A DNA stretch of 64,000 nt from Psoroptes ovis (Eukaryota; Arthropoda; Arachnida; Sarcoptiformes; Psoroptidae). Positions 23,524 to 35,900 of the stretch are shown piece after piece. The notes under the pieces are model-generated. The model was not told the origin of the DNA. It did no database searches and was given only the letters and a program-made list of their open reading frames with translations. Positions within the stretch are counted from its first letter, which is position 1, and every line of letters starts with the position of its first letter. A program made the position numbers and the translations under genes. The stretch lies in the NCBI GenBank assembly GCA_002943765.1, contig PQWQ01000003.1, positions 4,153,501 to 4,217,500 of the forward strand, given 5' to 3'.

Positions 23524-24849
23524 ATGTTCCATAATAATCCAATAATATCAATATTATTGTTGACAATATGCATTGAACAATCAATACAAACAGATGCGAC
23601 GGCAAGACAATTTTGGCGACCAGGTGGTATGCCATTTTTTAATAATCTTCGATTACAAAATACAGCATGTTCAGCTGAAAGTGGTGAATCTGGAACCTGT
23701 ATGTCTGAATCGGATTGTAAAGCACGACAAGGTTTTAGTGTAGGCACCTGTGGCCGCAGTGGTCTGGTTTGTTGTAATATGAAATTTACTTGCGGTGGTA
23801 AAACGGCTAAAAATGAAACATTATTCGTTAATCCATCATATCCATCCGGTGAAAATGGTACGAATACATGTCAAGTGACCATACAAAATAATCCTGGTGT
23901 TTGTCAGCTTCGTTTAGGTAAAATATTTTCCCTTATTTTACAATGAAATCATTCAAATTAATTCATTTGTTTCCATTGTAGACTTGGAAGAATTTTCCTT
24001 GGCACAACCAGATGAATATGGCCGATGTACTAAAGATTCATTCATGGTACGTACTACTGTTGGTGAACGTTTACCAATGCTTTGTGGTGAAAATAAAGGA
24101 CAACATCTTTATGTTGATATGGGACGTGGTTCAGCTAATCCGGTCGTATTGTCTGTCATAACCAATGAGCTGGAAAATGTTAGTCGAAAATGGAAAATTA
24201 GAATATCATTCATTAAATGTGATAATTATGTAATGGCACCATCAGGCTGTCTGCAATATTATCGTTCACCATCCGATGTTATCCGGTCATTTAATTATGG
24301 TCCAAAAGTTTGTATACAATTTCATGTTTTCTTGAATTGAATGATTTTATGAATATTTGCTCTTCAATATAGATTGAAGGACGATCAAGATATTTAGCCA
24401 ATTTACGTTATACAGCATGTATACGTGTCGAAGAAAATTTCTGCGCCATTAAATGGACAACTGAAACACCGGAATCATTTTCATGGGGCATTTCGAATGA
24501 TCCATTGTATACATCGCAAGCAAACATCAGCGCTTATGGCCTCACTGGTTTATTGTGTAATGATGATGATTTCATCGGTATTGATCAAGGTTCACAAGAA
24601 GGATCAGGTGTTGGCGAAGATCGTTTCTGTGGTGATCGATTATTTTATAATAATTTAGTTATTTGTAAGTACTTTACGAGTGTTGTTTCATTCTTGAAAT
24701 TAATTTTCGAATTAATTCTTCTTCCTCTCATAGCACGTTCAAAACCATTCCAATTGAAGCTACGCTCGAATAGTGATCAAACTGAAAATGCACGTTTCTC
24801 ACAAAATGGTATCGCATTACGTTATACACAATTACCATGTGTTAATTGA
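23524..24849 (+). CDS. Secreted clip-like/CUB domain protein, paralogue C
   Basis: Four exons: 23524..23917, 23982..24307, 24373..24664 and 24734..24849, 375 aa. The ATG at 23524 begins a signal peptide (NPIISILLLTICIE). The six-Cys clip-like motif keeps the exact spacing of A and B. The CUB region has DLEEFSLAQPDEYG, VRTTVGERLPMLCGENKGQH, CLQYYRSPSDVIRSF and DDFIGIDQGSQEGSG; the end is ALRYTQLPCVN. The last two exons of A and B (75 and 41 nt) are one 116-nt exon here, a precise intron loss. Two N-terminal introns of B are also absent or placed differently. Same orientation as B, 1.8 kb downstream: a tandem duplicate. Confidence 0.88.
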
Positions 24850-25511
24850 GAACAAATGACCATCTTAAATACTGAAAATTGATGAAAAATATCTAAGAAA
24901 AACAATTCAAAGCTTAAATGGTAAATACAACAAAACAATCACAAAAGGGAAATACTTACATTGAAAAAATTATAAAGCCAAAGACATTTATATTATTATT
25001 CACAACAATTTAACTTATATAATTGTCAAAAATTTCAATTTTTTCTCAAATCCAAGCCATCCATACCAGCCATCAATGATCGATCAATAAACCAGAGAGC
25101 CCAACAAATTATCATTATTATGATTCATTTTAATTCAATTCAATTCAATTCATTTCCTTTGAATAAATTATTTTCGAAAAACGAATTCATTTATTGCATT
25201 TTATATTTGTTTATTCATTGCATTCATTCATCAATTCAGTCATTCACAGTTGATTATCAACAAATAAATAATCAAAATCATTGATAAATCAGGATGTTAT
25301 TTGTTATCATAATCAGTAATATCAATGTATGAGAATGAATAAATGCTTGTTGATGCATACGGATTTCATAATTCACAGGCATCAAGTGTTGCTGTTGTCA
25401 TAAACACTAGTTAATTTGCTGATTATTTCGAGCATTATTTCAAGCAATTTTCGCCATTTCAATTCATTGATTGTTCAAATGTGATTCACACCATTGATTT
25501 CTGAATGAATT
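24850..25511. other. Intergenic, no gene seen
   Basis: 3' flank of CUB gene C and upstream region of the SH2 gene. A/T-rich with repeated AATTC/CATT words near 25135-25240. Nothing else recognised. Confidence 0.5.
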
Positions 25512-26946
25512 ATGGACGATTCAATCGAATGTTTACCATATTTTCATGGACATCTGAGTCGTTTGAATGCCGAGAAATTACTTCGAAAAAATGGACAATT
25601 TCTGCTACGTCATACCGTACAGCTGGTTAATGATAATCAACAAAAATTATTAGTATTATCATGTAAATATGGTCAAGAATATTTACATTTCATAATACAT
25701 CAAATGTTAATAGGTGATGACCCTAAAACATATTATTATTATTTTGAAAATGATAAAACATTCGAAACGGTTGAAGATTTAATAAATTATTATCAAATAA
25801 ACAATAAACCTATTACTAAAGATTCTGGAGCCATTATCAATGAGCCAATTGATCGTATCGATTCGGGTGAACAACAACAAATTGTATTTAGACATTTAAA
25901 TTTAGATACTCGCATTGATAATGATCAATTAATGGTCGATATATTGGTTAAGCAGATTTTCGAATATGATGTCGAATTTCTATCGAAGTTACTGTTGAAA
26001 AGTAATGTAAAATTTATGATAAATTTCGCCAAAGACAATGATGATGATGACCACCTTAAAAATATATGTTCATCATTAGAACTACTACTGCTGCCTGAAG
26101 GTACGAGATTACGTAAAAATCTTATAATCCGTCATGAATGTTTGAAATATTTCTTCATTAAAATCATTCTAAAATATACCAAGCTATCGATTAATAAAAA
26201 TTCAATAATTAAACAAATAAATTTAATTAAAAAACTCATACAAATCGCCGCTTATTCGGAATTGGATTTAAATGATCATTTTAGCTTTGGAATATTGATG
26301 TACGCTTTGACATTTCCATCCATACAACAATCATTCATATGGAAATTGTTTGAACAAAATCAAAATGATTCGACATTGAAATCGTTCAAAAATGATCTGC
26401 AAAAGAAATTCGTAAATTATTTAACAAATTCAAAATTATCATCAAACAAATCGACAACATTACCATTTATGATTAAATTATGTCATCTAATTGAATGTTC
26501 ATTCATAATCGATACGAATTTATTGACAAACATGTTCGATTGTGAACATGTTGGTGATTTCAATGTAAGTTATCTGGTTATAGACTCAAATTATTAATTT
26601 TTTAAAATTTTCTTCCACTTAGGACACCATGCTATTTGATTATGACCAACAAATTGGTCTGAATAATTTCACAATCGATGATATTCTAAGCTCAACTGAA
26701 GCTTGTTGGAATTTGATTGAAAATTTGTCAAATTTCAATCACAATTGTAACGTATATCTTCAACAACAGCTACAAAAATCACCAAAACAAATCGATACAA
26801 CCTTGGATCAATTATTTCGTACAGATTTTCATGTAAAATTTTTATTCAACACTGATAAATCCCCAGGTGAACATCATAACGGCGATTATCAATTGAATTC
26901 AAATGATTTCTATCAATTAGAACTGAATTTAAATGAATTAATATGA
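25512..26946 (+). CDS. NSP/BCAR3-like SH2 plus GEF-like adaptor protein
   Basis: Two exons, 25512..26564 and 26623..26946, 458 aa. The SH2 domain spans about residues 9-115: YFHGHLSRLNAEKLL, then GQFLLR with the phosphotyrosine-binding Arg at 33, then HFII. The sequence after it, NNKPITKDSGAIINEPIDR, matches the hallmark that follows the SH2 of the NSP family (BCAR3, SH2D3A, SH2D3C). The remaining ~320 residues are helical and, at the C-terminus (NCNVYLQQQLQKSP, FRTDFHVKFLFNTDKSPG), resemble the end of the NSP Cdc25-like domain that binds Cas-family adaptors. NSP proteins link receptor signalling to Cas and Rap/Rac. The usual long Ser/Pro linker between the two domains is almost missing. GEF part is divergent; no GEF activity should be assumed. 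Confidence 0.78.
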
Positions 26947-27196
26947 AATATTTAATCGAATAATAAATGAATTTCTGGGAAACTTATCGTTATTTTTGAG
27001 TTTTATTTATTTATTCCAATAATAAAATATGTAAATAATCAATCAATATGTCAATAATCGGATAAGAATATTGAATTTGTCAGCAGAAGAAGATACATCA
27101 ATCAATCAATAATAAATGATACACCAGAAAATCAAATGAATGAATTGATTGATCATCATCAAATAATAATAATGTTTTGAATCATATCTGATAGTA

Positions 27197-27277
27197 TTAG
27201 GTTGTCCGAAAAGTTCATTTCGCTTATCGGATAGAGTTGTTCAATGAAAATCGGCCAAAACTTTTCGGACAGCTTAA
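27197..27277 (-). mobile_element. Mariner-end MITE, subfamily 1
   Basis: An 81-bp element with TTAGGTTGTCCGAAAAGTTC at the left end, ends CTTTTCGGACAGCTTAA, TA on both flanks. Inner sequence is the reverse orientation of subfamily 1 (GAAAATCGGCC). Confidence 0.85.
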
Positions 27278-27521
27278 TATAATAATGATAATAATAATAA
27301 ATAATTTATAAATGATACGATTAAATTGAATTGAATTGAATCAGAATTTGTTTGTTTTTGATTAGCCATTATAATGACAATATTGATGAAAATAATGATA
27401 ATAATGATAGAATTTTGGTGCATGAAGTTGATAAAAGTGTGTAATAATCAATGATAAATGATAATAATCATCTGTTTTGAAGCATCTATCCAAAAATTTA
27501 AAAAAAAATCGAATAAAATAA

Positions 27522-27559
27522 TGAAAATCGGCACTGAACTTTTCGGACAGACAATCTAA
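27522..27559 (-). mobile_element. Half-copy of MITE (right end only)
   Basis: GAAAATCGGCACTGAACTTT and CGGACAGACAATCTAA match the right half of the MITE family; no left half is present nearby. Probably a truncated copy. Confidence 0.7.
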
Positions 27560-28217
27560 TATATCAATGATTGTGTGAATATATGATGTGTTGTTTGAAA
27601 ATTAATCAAATAAAATAAAATAAATAAACAAAGAAAAACAAAAAGAAACATCGAAATAATCGATTAAAAATCAAATAAAATCATGTTAAATGTGTTCATC
27701 ATTGTTGTTGCTTGTTGTTTATTGTTGTTTGTTAGTCAATACAAATGTGTTTGTAGTCGAATGAAGTGAAAAAATGTTTGTATAAACTTTGAATAATTAA
27801 TCAAAATAAACAACAATAACATATATATTCAAATCGATGAATAATCTTTGATATAAATTTCATTGTTTTTTGCAGTGTATTTTGCTCGTTTGATCATTTG
27901 ATGATTGTGACATTAGTAGTAATTCTTAGGTGATATTTCCAATCATATTTTGGATTCTTTTTTCGAATAAATACAATTTGGTTATTCTTCGATATTTAGG
28001 GTATGAGTATTTTCATGTTTGTCATCATCAAATATATCATTATTTGTACTGTTTAATCTGGTTTTTTGTGACATAATAGCTTTTAGACATTGTCAACTAT
28101 TGATAATGTAATGTATTCGATTGGATTTTTGGGATATTTATTTTGATTGATTGATCAATTCATTGATTATCGAGAAAAATTTGATTTAATCGTTTTGTTT
28201 TGTTTTGGTTTTTTTTT

Positions 28218-29345
28218 CTAACGAAATTCATAAACTTGAATCGAATTTTCTGGTATATGTTTAAGATTTAATGATTGAAACCTTTAAGAAATCAAAGAAA
28301 AGTTCATAGAAATTGAATTTAAACAAGAACCAAAGGGTACTCACCATTCAGACTGTCTATGATAATAATAACCTTCAATGGTTGCTTTAGATTTGGTGAA
28401 ACAAATATAGTAAAAGCCGGCAAAACTGGCACCATTAATGTCCTAAACAATTTAAAAGCAAATGAATGGGTTATTCAATGAATTATGGAATCAAATCATG
28501 GAAATTTACTTACCTTAACAGTATGATCAGGCACCAAAAAATGTTCTTTCCATCTCATAAATACATGATCAGTATTTTCCAGCTGTTTATAATCAAAATT
28601 ATCACAATTAAATGTTTTTGAATATTGTTCAAAACTTTCGAAACGATTCCAATGCTTTCTGTGGAAGCAAATAGAGAGAAATTTAAAATGCCAACTCATT
28701 TGTTCAATAATTTCAAAATACCTGTCAATATCTTCTTCAGCTTCCCATTTCCTAGTCAAAAATGGATATTTTTCCGAAATAATTTCACCATCAAAAAATG
28801 TGGTCAATGTTGGATATTCTTCAGTTAATCCTTTGATCATTAGATAGCCACAAAGATAAGAATTTAATATATCAACATTCTGAAATTGAATCAAAAAGAT
28901 TTAGTTCGATAACTATTTCCACCAAAAACTCATTAAATACCTGAAAAATGACTTCAACTTCATACGAATTTCCTTTCGATTTTTGATAGCCACCAAATTT
29001 TGAACCAGAAAACAATAACGAATGTGTTATGCCTAATTGTGATGAATGTATCAATGGTGATGGACAATAAGCGGCGGTTTTCAATTTTGTTTTATTCACT
29101 GTCGATGATGATCCAGATGGTGATGATGATCCAGATGATGATGATGATGATGTTGATGTTGTTGCCGATTGTTGATTCATCATTTGATTATAATTATTAT
29201 CATCAATATCTTTATTATCGTTATCAATATTATTGATTTTTTCATGATAACATTCATCTTCACAGATGCAATCACAATTATCATCAATATTGTGAAGCAT
29301 TTGATGGTTAAATCCAGTTATATTCGAACTGTAACGAACGGGCAT
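28218..29345 (-). CDS. GID4: GID/CTLH E3 ligase substrate receptor GID4
   Basis: Five exons: 29345..28941, 28879..28722, 28658..28514, 28442..28345 and 28281..28218, 289 aa. Start MPVR at 29345 matches GID4 and replaces an upstream TTG. After a Cys/Asp/Asn-rich and Ser-rich N-terminal part comes the conserved barrel: SLLFSGSKFGGYQKSKGNSY, SYLCGYLMIKGLTEEYPTL, FFDGEIISEKYPFLTRKW, DHVFMRWKEHFLVPDHTVK, GASFAGFYYICF and the end VYEFR. GID4 recognises Pro/N-degrons and brings substrates to the CTLH ubiquitin ligase; in yeast this removes gluconeogenic enzymes. The second intron (63 nt) has no stop and keeps frame, so retention would add 21 residues before KHWNRF. The last exon was found by matching the conserved EWFQSLNL..YEFR end. 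Confidence 0.95.
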
Positions 29346-30374
29346 AATATTTATAACCAAAACAAGTTGAAAATAATGAAAGGATTATCCAAAACAAAAC
29401 CAAAAAAAAAAAAAAACTTGATGCAATTATAGCCTTAAATATTCTTTTGGTTAAATAAAATATTCAAAATATCAATTAATTTCAATCAACTTCAATAAAA
29501 TCAAATGATTAAATCAATGATAATCATTTATGATTCTTGATCAGTATCATTGTATTGTAGAATCATTTAAAATAAATAAATAATTGAATTCAATTAATTA
29601 TTCAATTAGAAATTGTCATTTTCGTTCATTCATTCATTCATTAATCATAATCATCAGCATAATATTGTTCTGCCACAAAGGTGTCTAGTTATTTAGGTCA
29701 CATATATCGAAGAAATAAACAAAAATTGTTTTTTGTTTTGTTGTAATAGTCGCGAATTACTGTTGTTGTTGTTTATTTTCCGAGAATTTGTTATCGAATA
29801 TTATTTCAATTTCTTTGAACTAAAAATCAAGAAAAATGTATAAGAAATAATTGTTGATTAATATCGCTTCTTTTGATTATATAAATGTTTGAAAATTAGT
29901 CTTTTTTTCAGAGATTAAAGTTTAAAATCTAATCAAATCAGACTAATATTGGTCTATCGCGTTGATTTTGTCTAAAGTTGATCAAATTGATGTGCGCAAT
30001 TTTTCAATTGATTATTCAATGATTTACCGTTTTTCTTTTGATGATTAAATGTTGTTTATTTTGTTTGAAAATTTCCAAGTAAATAAATAAATAGGATAAA
30101 TGATAACACACAAAAAATGTATTTTTGAGTAAAAAAAATTAAAAATAAATAAAAAAATCAACGAAAATAAATAAAAATAAACAAAACAAAAATAGTCCGT
30201 CCGTATAGTATAGGACCGAACAGACGGACAGAATGACAGCAGCAACATTAAAGCAGTAGCCAAGGTTTTCAATTAATCAAATTTCTTTTTTTTAGATTGT
30301 TTTAAATCATTTTCTTTATTTCTCAATTATTACATCATTAGGTGATTTAGAAATTTCCAATTTCAACCCCTTTA
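29346..30374. other. Divergent intergenic region between GID4 and Rab gene
   Basis: About 1 kb separating two start codons. It contains a 7-bp inverted pair GTCCGTC (30195-30201) and GACGGAC (30223-30229) around a TATAGTATA core. No gene was recognised. Confidence 0.5.
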
Positions 30375-31435
30375 ATGATGTCAAAATCGAATAAATCAAC
30401 CAGTAATCAGCCAAAACGATCAGCTGTTCCAATCAGTCAAAATAGCAATAACAACAATAATAATTTGGAATATAAAATTTGTTTATTGGGCGTATGTCAA
30501 TCATTTTTGATTAATATTGATTGAATTTAATTGATGATTATTATTCCAATAGGACACTGGTGTTGGTAAATCATCGATTGTACAACGTTTTGTTCATAAT
30601 ACATACAATGCTTGTATGGAAAATACGATAGGGTAATATTTCGAAATAATTTTTGATGTTTATTAGTTTAACATATGTTTTCAAACCTTTAATTCAATAT
30701 GATTGATCAAGGGCATCGTTTATGACTAAAACAATTTATATTAAAAGTAACTGTTACAAATTAAACATATGGGATACGGCTGGACAAGAACGGGTGAGCT
30801 TAAGTCTTGTTTAAATTTAATCCAAAATTGATTTTGACATTCATACCTCCAGTACAAAGCCCTGGCACCTATGTATTATCGTGGCGCCAACATTTGCATC
30901 GTTGTTTATGATGTATCATCAAAAGTAATGTCAAATTATTCAAAACAAAACAATTTAAAATGATTAAATTTGATTTTGTTTTCACCATGAATAGAAATCA
31001 TTTGATTCATTACAATTATGGATACGTGAATTGCGACAATATTTGCTTGAAAAATGTCTCATTTGTATTGTTGGTAATAAATCTGATTTGAATAATTGTC
31101 GTCAAGTCATGTCTTTCGGTAATATTTTATAACATTATTGAATTAAAACTTGAATTAATCGAATGAAATTTATCATTATTGCAGAAGCCAAACAATATGC
31201 CGACAGTGTTGATGCATATTTCATTGAAACAAGTGCCAAAAATTCAAATAATATTATTGAGCTATTCATTAATAGTTTGAATCGTTATCATGATATGATG
31301 CAGCAGCAGCAACAACAGCAGCCACCAACGCAATCAAACCAGCAAAATGATTCGAAGAAATCGTCAATAAATATCGGTAGAACATCAGCAGCAACTGCTG
31401 ATGGTTCGGCAGCTAATTCAAATAAATGTTGTTGA
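30375..31435 (+). CDS. Rab GTPase, Rab22/Rab31 type
   Basis: Six exons: 30375..30491, 30553..30632, 30712..30793, 30853..30924, 30995..31118 and 31185..31435, 241 aa. All GTPase motifs are present: P-loop GDTGVGKSS, switch I ENTIGASFMTK, switch II WDTAGQERYKALAPMYYRGA, NKSD and ETSAKN. GASFMTK with ALAPMYYRG places it with the Rab5-related Rab22/Rab31 group. The C-terminus ends NKCC, a geranylgeranylation site. These Rabs act on early endosome and recycling traffic. Unusual points: a ~33-residue Asn/Ser-rich N-terminal extension before LEYKICLLG and a Gln run (MMQQQQQQQP) in the hypervariable tail. Five introns of 60-80 bp. Confidence 0.93.
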
Positions 31436-32950
31436 ATGATAATAATTCAATGAAATACAAACCATTTAATCAATTTTTAAAATAACGAGTCATTACATGC
31501 ATATACAAATAATAATAATAATAATTGTGATATTTTTATTTTTTAAAATTCTGTTATGCCATTACACAACCCTACCTTGTGACCCTTTGATCAGCTTAAA
31601 CTTTGGACATATCGACATATTAACTTGAAAAAATGATTATTTTATTTTATTTGATTTAATTTACCATTTTAAAAAATAAATAATTTGTAAATTTTTTTTT
31701 AATAAAAATTATAAATTTTATAAACTCTTTGAATATTTTTGTTTTGTATTTTTTGAAAATAATTTGATTGGAGATTTGAATTGAAAAAATTTGAAAACAT
31801 TTTAAAATTTTCAAATATTTAAATAATAATGTTTGTTCACATAAGATAATAAAATTGTAAATTCATATAAAAGAAAAAATCAATGTAAAAAATTCAAAAG
31901 GATCTATCATATATGATAATAATTGGAAAAAAAAATATTGAAATAAAATAACCTCTTAAATCATTGATTTAAATAATTAAAAATAGAATTAAAATAATTG
32001 AAAATCAATCAAAATCAATAATAATAAATCATTTGGAAGAAGAAGAAGAAACTGTGGAAAAATATTCAAAGAAAAAATAGAGGAATGTTTGAGCATTTGA
32101 ATCATTTAAATCAGTTTGTATCATCAGCCAAACTAATCAGTTATCGAATTAATTGATTTGTACTAAGAGTTCAAGAAAAAATTTGGTCAAAATTTGTCAA
32201 TTTTAAAATTGGTCAATTTCAAATTTTTTTTGTGAATGATTTTACGGTGTGTGTAATCAGTGTTTGAATCAGTGTCGTTGTGATTAGTGTATCAGTGTCA
32301 TTTGTGAGTGATTAATGGGTTAAAATTTGAAAAAATTCAAAAAAAAATATTCGAAAAATATCTGAAAATATTTGAAAATATTTGAAAAAATTGAATATTA
32401 CTAAATGTCCCGGAAAAATAAAAAGAGAGAAATCGAAAGAATTAATCCTTTGAAAATGATTAATAATAATGGTCAAATATAAAAATATCAAGAAGAAAAA
32501 TAAAATAAAAATCAAAATAAAATTTGAAAATTTTCAAAAATCTTAAAAATTTTAAAAAATTCAAAAATCTTTCATAAGAATCAATTAAAAGAATCAATGG
32601 AAGAATCAATGGTCAATGATCAATAATGGTCAGTCGGTGGAATGGTCGTCGTCATCGTTGCTGGTTGTTGTATGGTGGTGTTGGTCGTTGTTGTTGTGGC
32701 TGTTGGTTGTTGTAATTAATGGGTCAAATGTTGTCAGTCGGTCAAGGGTTGTCCACGTCCAAATTTGAGAAAATGAAAAATGGATGAATGAATGAAGGTG
32801 TTTGTAAAGGTGAAAGGTTTAAAAGGTGAAATATTGATCGAATAATGATGATGAATATTGCAGCAAATCCACGTAGAAAAGGGTTGGCAAAATTTGATGA
32901 AATTGAATTGAATTAATTTGAAGAATTTGATTCAATCGAATCGAATTGAT
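31436..32950. other. Convergent intergenic, very A/T-rich
   Basis: Between the Rab 3' end (+) and the CrebA stop (-), so it holds both 3' UTRs. Long runs of A and T words; a G/T-rich stretch (GTTG/GGTC words) near 32640-32730. No coding exon recognised; I looked on the minus strand for a membrane-spanning exon for CrebA and saw none. Confidence 0.5.
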
Positions 32951-35900
32951 TCAAACAATCTTCAGCTGTCTTAGGACCTTGTTTTCTTTTTCCAACTCTC
33001 GTACACGTGAATCCAGCATTTGTACCCGCTTCTCCAGCTCTTCCATGTATTCTTTCTTTTTACGCCGGGATTCTTGAGCACTGATTTTATTCTTGATTTT
33101 TCTTCGTATTTTTTTAAGGCTACGTTCTTCACTTTTGGTCAACGGGAATCGTTGCGGTATCGGGTAGCCTTCGGCTATTAAGGTTCGCTTTTCTTCTTCG
33201 GTCAATATGACTGATTATTTCATTTGAAAGATCCAAGATCCGTCCATTGTTCGATCATCGTACACAGTTTCCATGGATCCAATTTGATTCAGTGTTTTTA
33301 ATCCAGGGATTAACAAAGTGTTTTGGGGCCAAAGCAATCCATTGTTCAGGTAGATTTGATGTTTAATTATTATTTAATCGAAGCATTTTAAAGGTATTTA
33401 GGGCATTCATTATTTTTTTTCAATGAATGAAATATGAATAGACAATGAAATGAAATGGAAGAAAATAATAAAAGAAATGATTAAAATTTAATTCGAAATA
33501 TTCAAAATATCAAAATATTGAAAAATATCGAAAAATATAAAAGAAATATTAATAATAATAATGGTTAATCATCATTATACTCATTGAATACTTATTGAAT
33601 ACATATTTAATTTAAAATATGAATTAATAAATATTTGAATTTTTATCAAACTTGTTTGAAACAATTTTAAATTTTTCAAATTCGTTAGATTATTCACAAA
33701 TCTAATGGGTTTAATCATTATGACATATCTATTCGGATCTAATCTATAGGTCTTTGCCTTCATTTATCTATTAGACTGTCCGAAAAGTTCATTCTGCTTA
33801 ATCGAATAGAGCTGTTCATGAAAATCGGCCAGAACTTTTCGGACAGTCTAAAACATTTAAATTCATTCAAAAATTCAAAATTTGAAATTAATTTTCAATT
33901 CAAAAATACATAAATCAATCATCATCATCAAAATACTTTGATTCGAATATTCGAATAACAATAATCAAAGTGATTATCATTAAATGATGAAAATGGTCAG
34001 ACAATCGAACTTAACTAAGTCTTCCCTCATCATCTTAGACTATTTCGAATCATGACCAACCACCACCACCACCGCCGTCAAAATACACGAAATGATCATC
34101 ATCATCATACCATACACATTCATTCATTTAATACCATTCAATTCATTCGAACAAACAAAGGTTCGGACCTATCAAACCATTCACTCAAACCTATCATGGC
34201 ATCCATACATTCATCCATTGATGCCATTCACTCGTTCATTCAATTCAAGATTTATTCAACTTTGTTTCCTCGATTTTCAACTATTATTCATGAATAAACA
34301 ATAAACTGAATGAATTAATGAATACAAAATGAAATTCAAATAAGAAGAAATGAAGAAATCGATTCAATTGTTTTTGATGATGATTTCCATCTTCAATTCA
34401 TTTGAATGAATATAATATTAAGGTTGTCCGAAAAGTTTTTGCCGATTATATCGTAGAGAATTATGAAAAAATCGGCAAGAACTTATCGGCCAGTCTAATA
34501 TACATTTGGTTAAATGTATTTTCAATCAAAAATAGAAAATTCAAACATTCACAGACAAACAAATACACCCTTGATGATCTTATTGTCTAAGGATCTTATA
34601 ACCCATCATTGATTGATCATCATTGATTCATTGACATTCAATTCATGACGTTTGCATTCGATTCATTATCATTCAATCGGACAAATTCTTCAAAATTCAA
34701 CCAGACAAATGTTCACACCAAATATTGAATTGATTTTATGACCGGTTCAATGGCTGGCAACAAATTTTATGGACAAACAATAGTCTCTGTTTGACACAAT
34801 GTAAATTTGAACAGATGATGATGATTCATTAGGCTGTCCGAAAAGTTTTGGCCGATTTTAATGCAACAACTTTATTCAATAAGCGGAATGAACTTTTCGG
34901 ACAACCCTTGAATACATCGAATTCACATGGAAATCATTTTCATACGGAATCAATTTTTAATTTCTTGTCATTGTTCATCGTGATCATTAAAAGGTAGAAA
35001 CCTCAAGTCACCGACCTTAAGAATTTTTCTCAAAGTGATTCTTATTGAATATAAACTGCAGCAGCAGCAGCAGCAGCAACCACTGCAAGGTTCAATCCTC
35101 TTACACCGAAGCTGCAACCAGCTTAAAGATAACCAGTTTTATTATGATCATCGGTATGCAATGAGGTCTAAAATGTCTAAAACAAGAAAAAATTAAGCAT
35201 TTTTCAAATACCGGAACCGGTATTTTTGTATATTTTTGTTCGAAAAATGCTAAACTTGCTGCGCAAGGGGAGCCATAACAAAGTGAAGACTAAAACCTGT
35301 TGCACCTTTGTGAAAGAGAAAATATTCACGAAGAAAAAAAAAATATTTGAAAAATCTACAAGCCTTAAGCCTGAAGACATCTTAAAATATCTTTGAACAA
35401 ATTCATTCAAAGTAAAAATACTTCGATTCATTCATTCACTGTGAAATCATGATTTTAATTGTAATTTTTCATATTTCGAAGAGGTTCACCCTTAATCCAA
35501 GCTGTCAGATCAACTAAACTCGATCAGATCAACTCAAATCGAATCCGATCGAATCAACTCGAATCGATTTATTCACCTGAGAATCACCTCGATGATCTCG
35601 ATGATCATAATCAAAGTAATGATTAATGAATGGTCAATGATCAATGGTGAATGATCAATGGTTAATGGTGAAGGGTGAATATTTGGTTAATTTACCTGCA
35701 GTACCATGTGTAGCATTTTTAGGTTGTATCGATATTAATGCATGAATACTTTGATTTTGATTATTCATCGATGATTGCTGTGTTGATGTTGTCGACGATG
35801 ATGATCCACCATTCATGCTCGCTAAGGTCATTGTTGTTGTTGTCGTTGATACATTCGATGAATGATTATTTTGTTGTCGAGATTTCTTCGATGTACGACC

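Larger units (their letters stand above)
26947..28217. other. Convergent intergenic region with MITE and half-MITE
   Basis: Between the 3' ends of the SH2 gene (+) and GID4 (-). It holds a MITE at 27197-27277 and the right half of another at 27522-27559. No genes. Confidence 0.6.
33211..35695. other. CrebA intron 4
   Basis: A 2.5-kb intron with three MITEs (33771, 34418 and 34829) and a short CAG/GCA run near 35058-35085. Open frames within it show no conserved features. Confidence 0.75.

Noticed and set aside
35085..35105. tRNA B-box-like GGTTCAATCC
   Set aside because: The flanking bases do not form a T-stem and no acceptor stem or A box fits around it.
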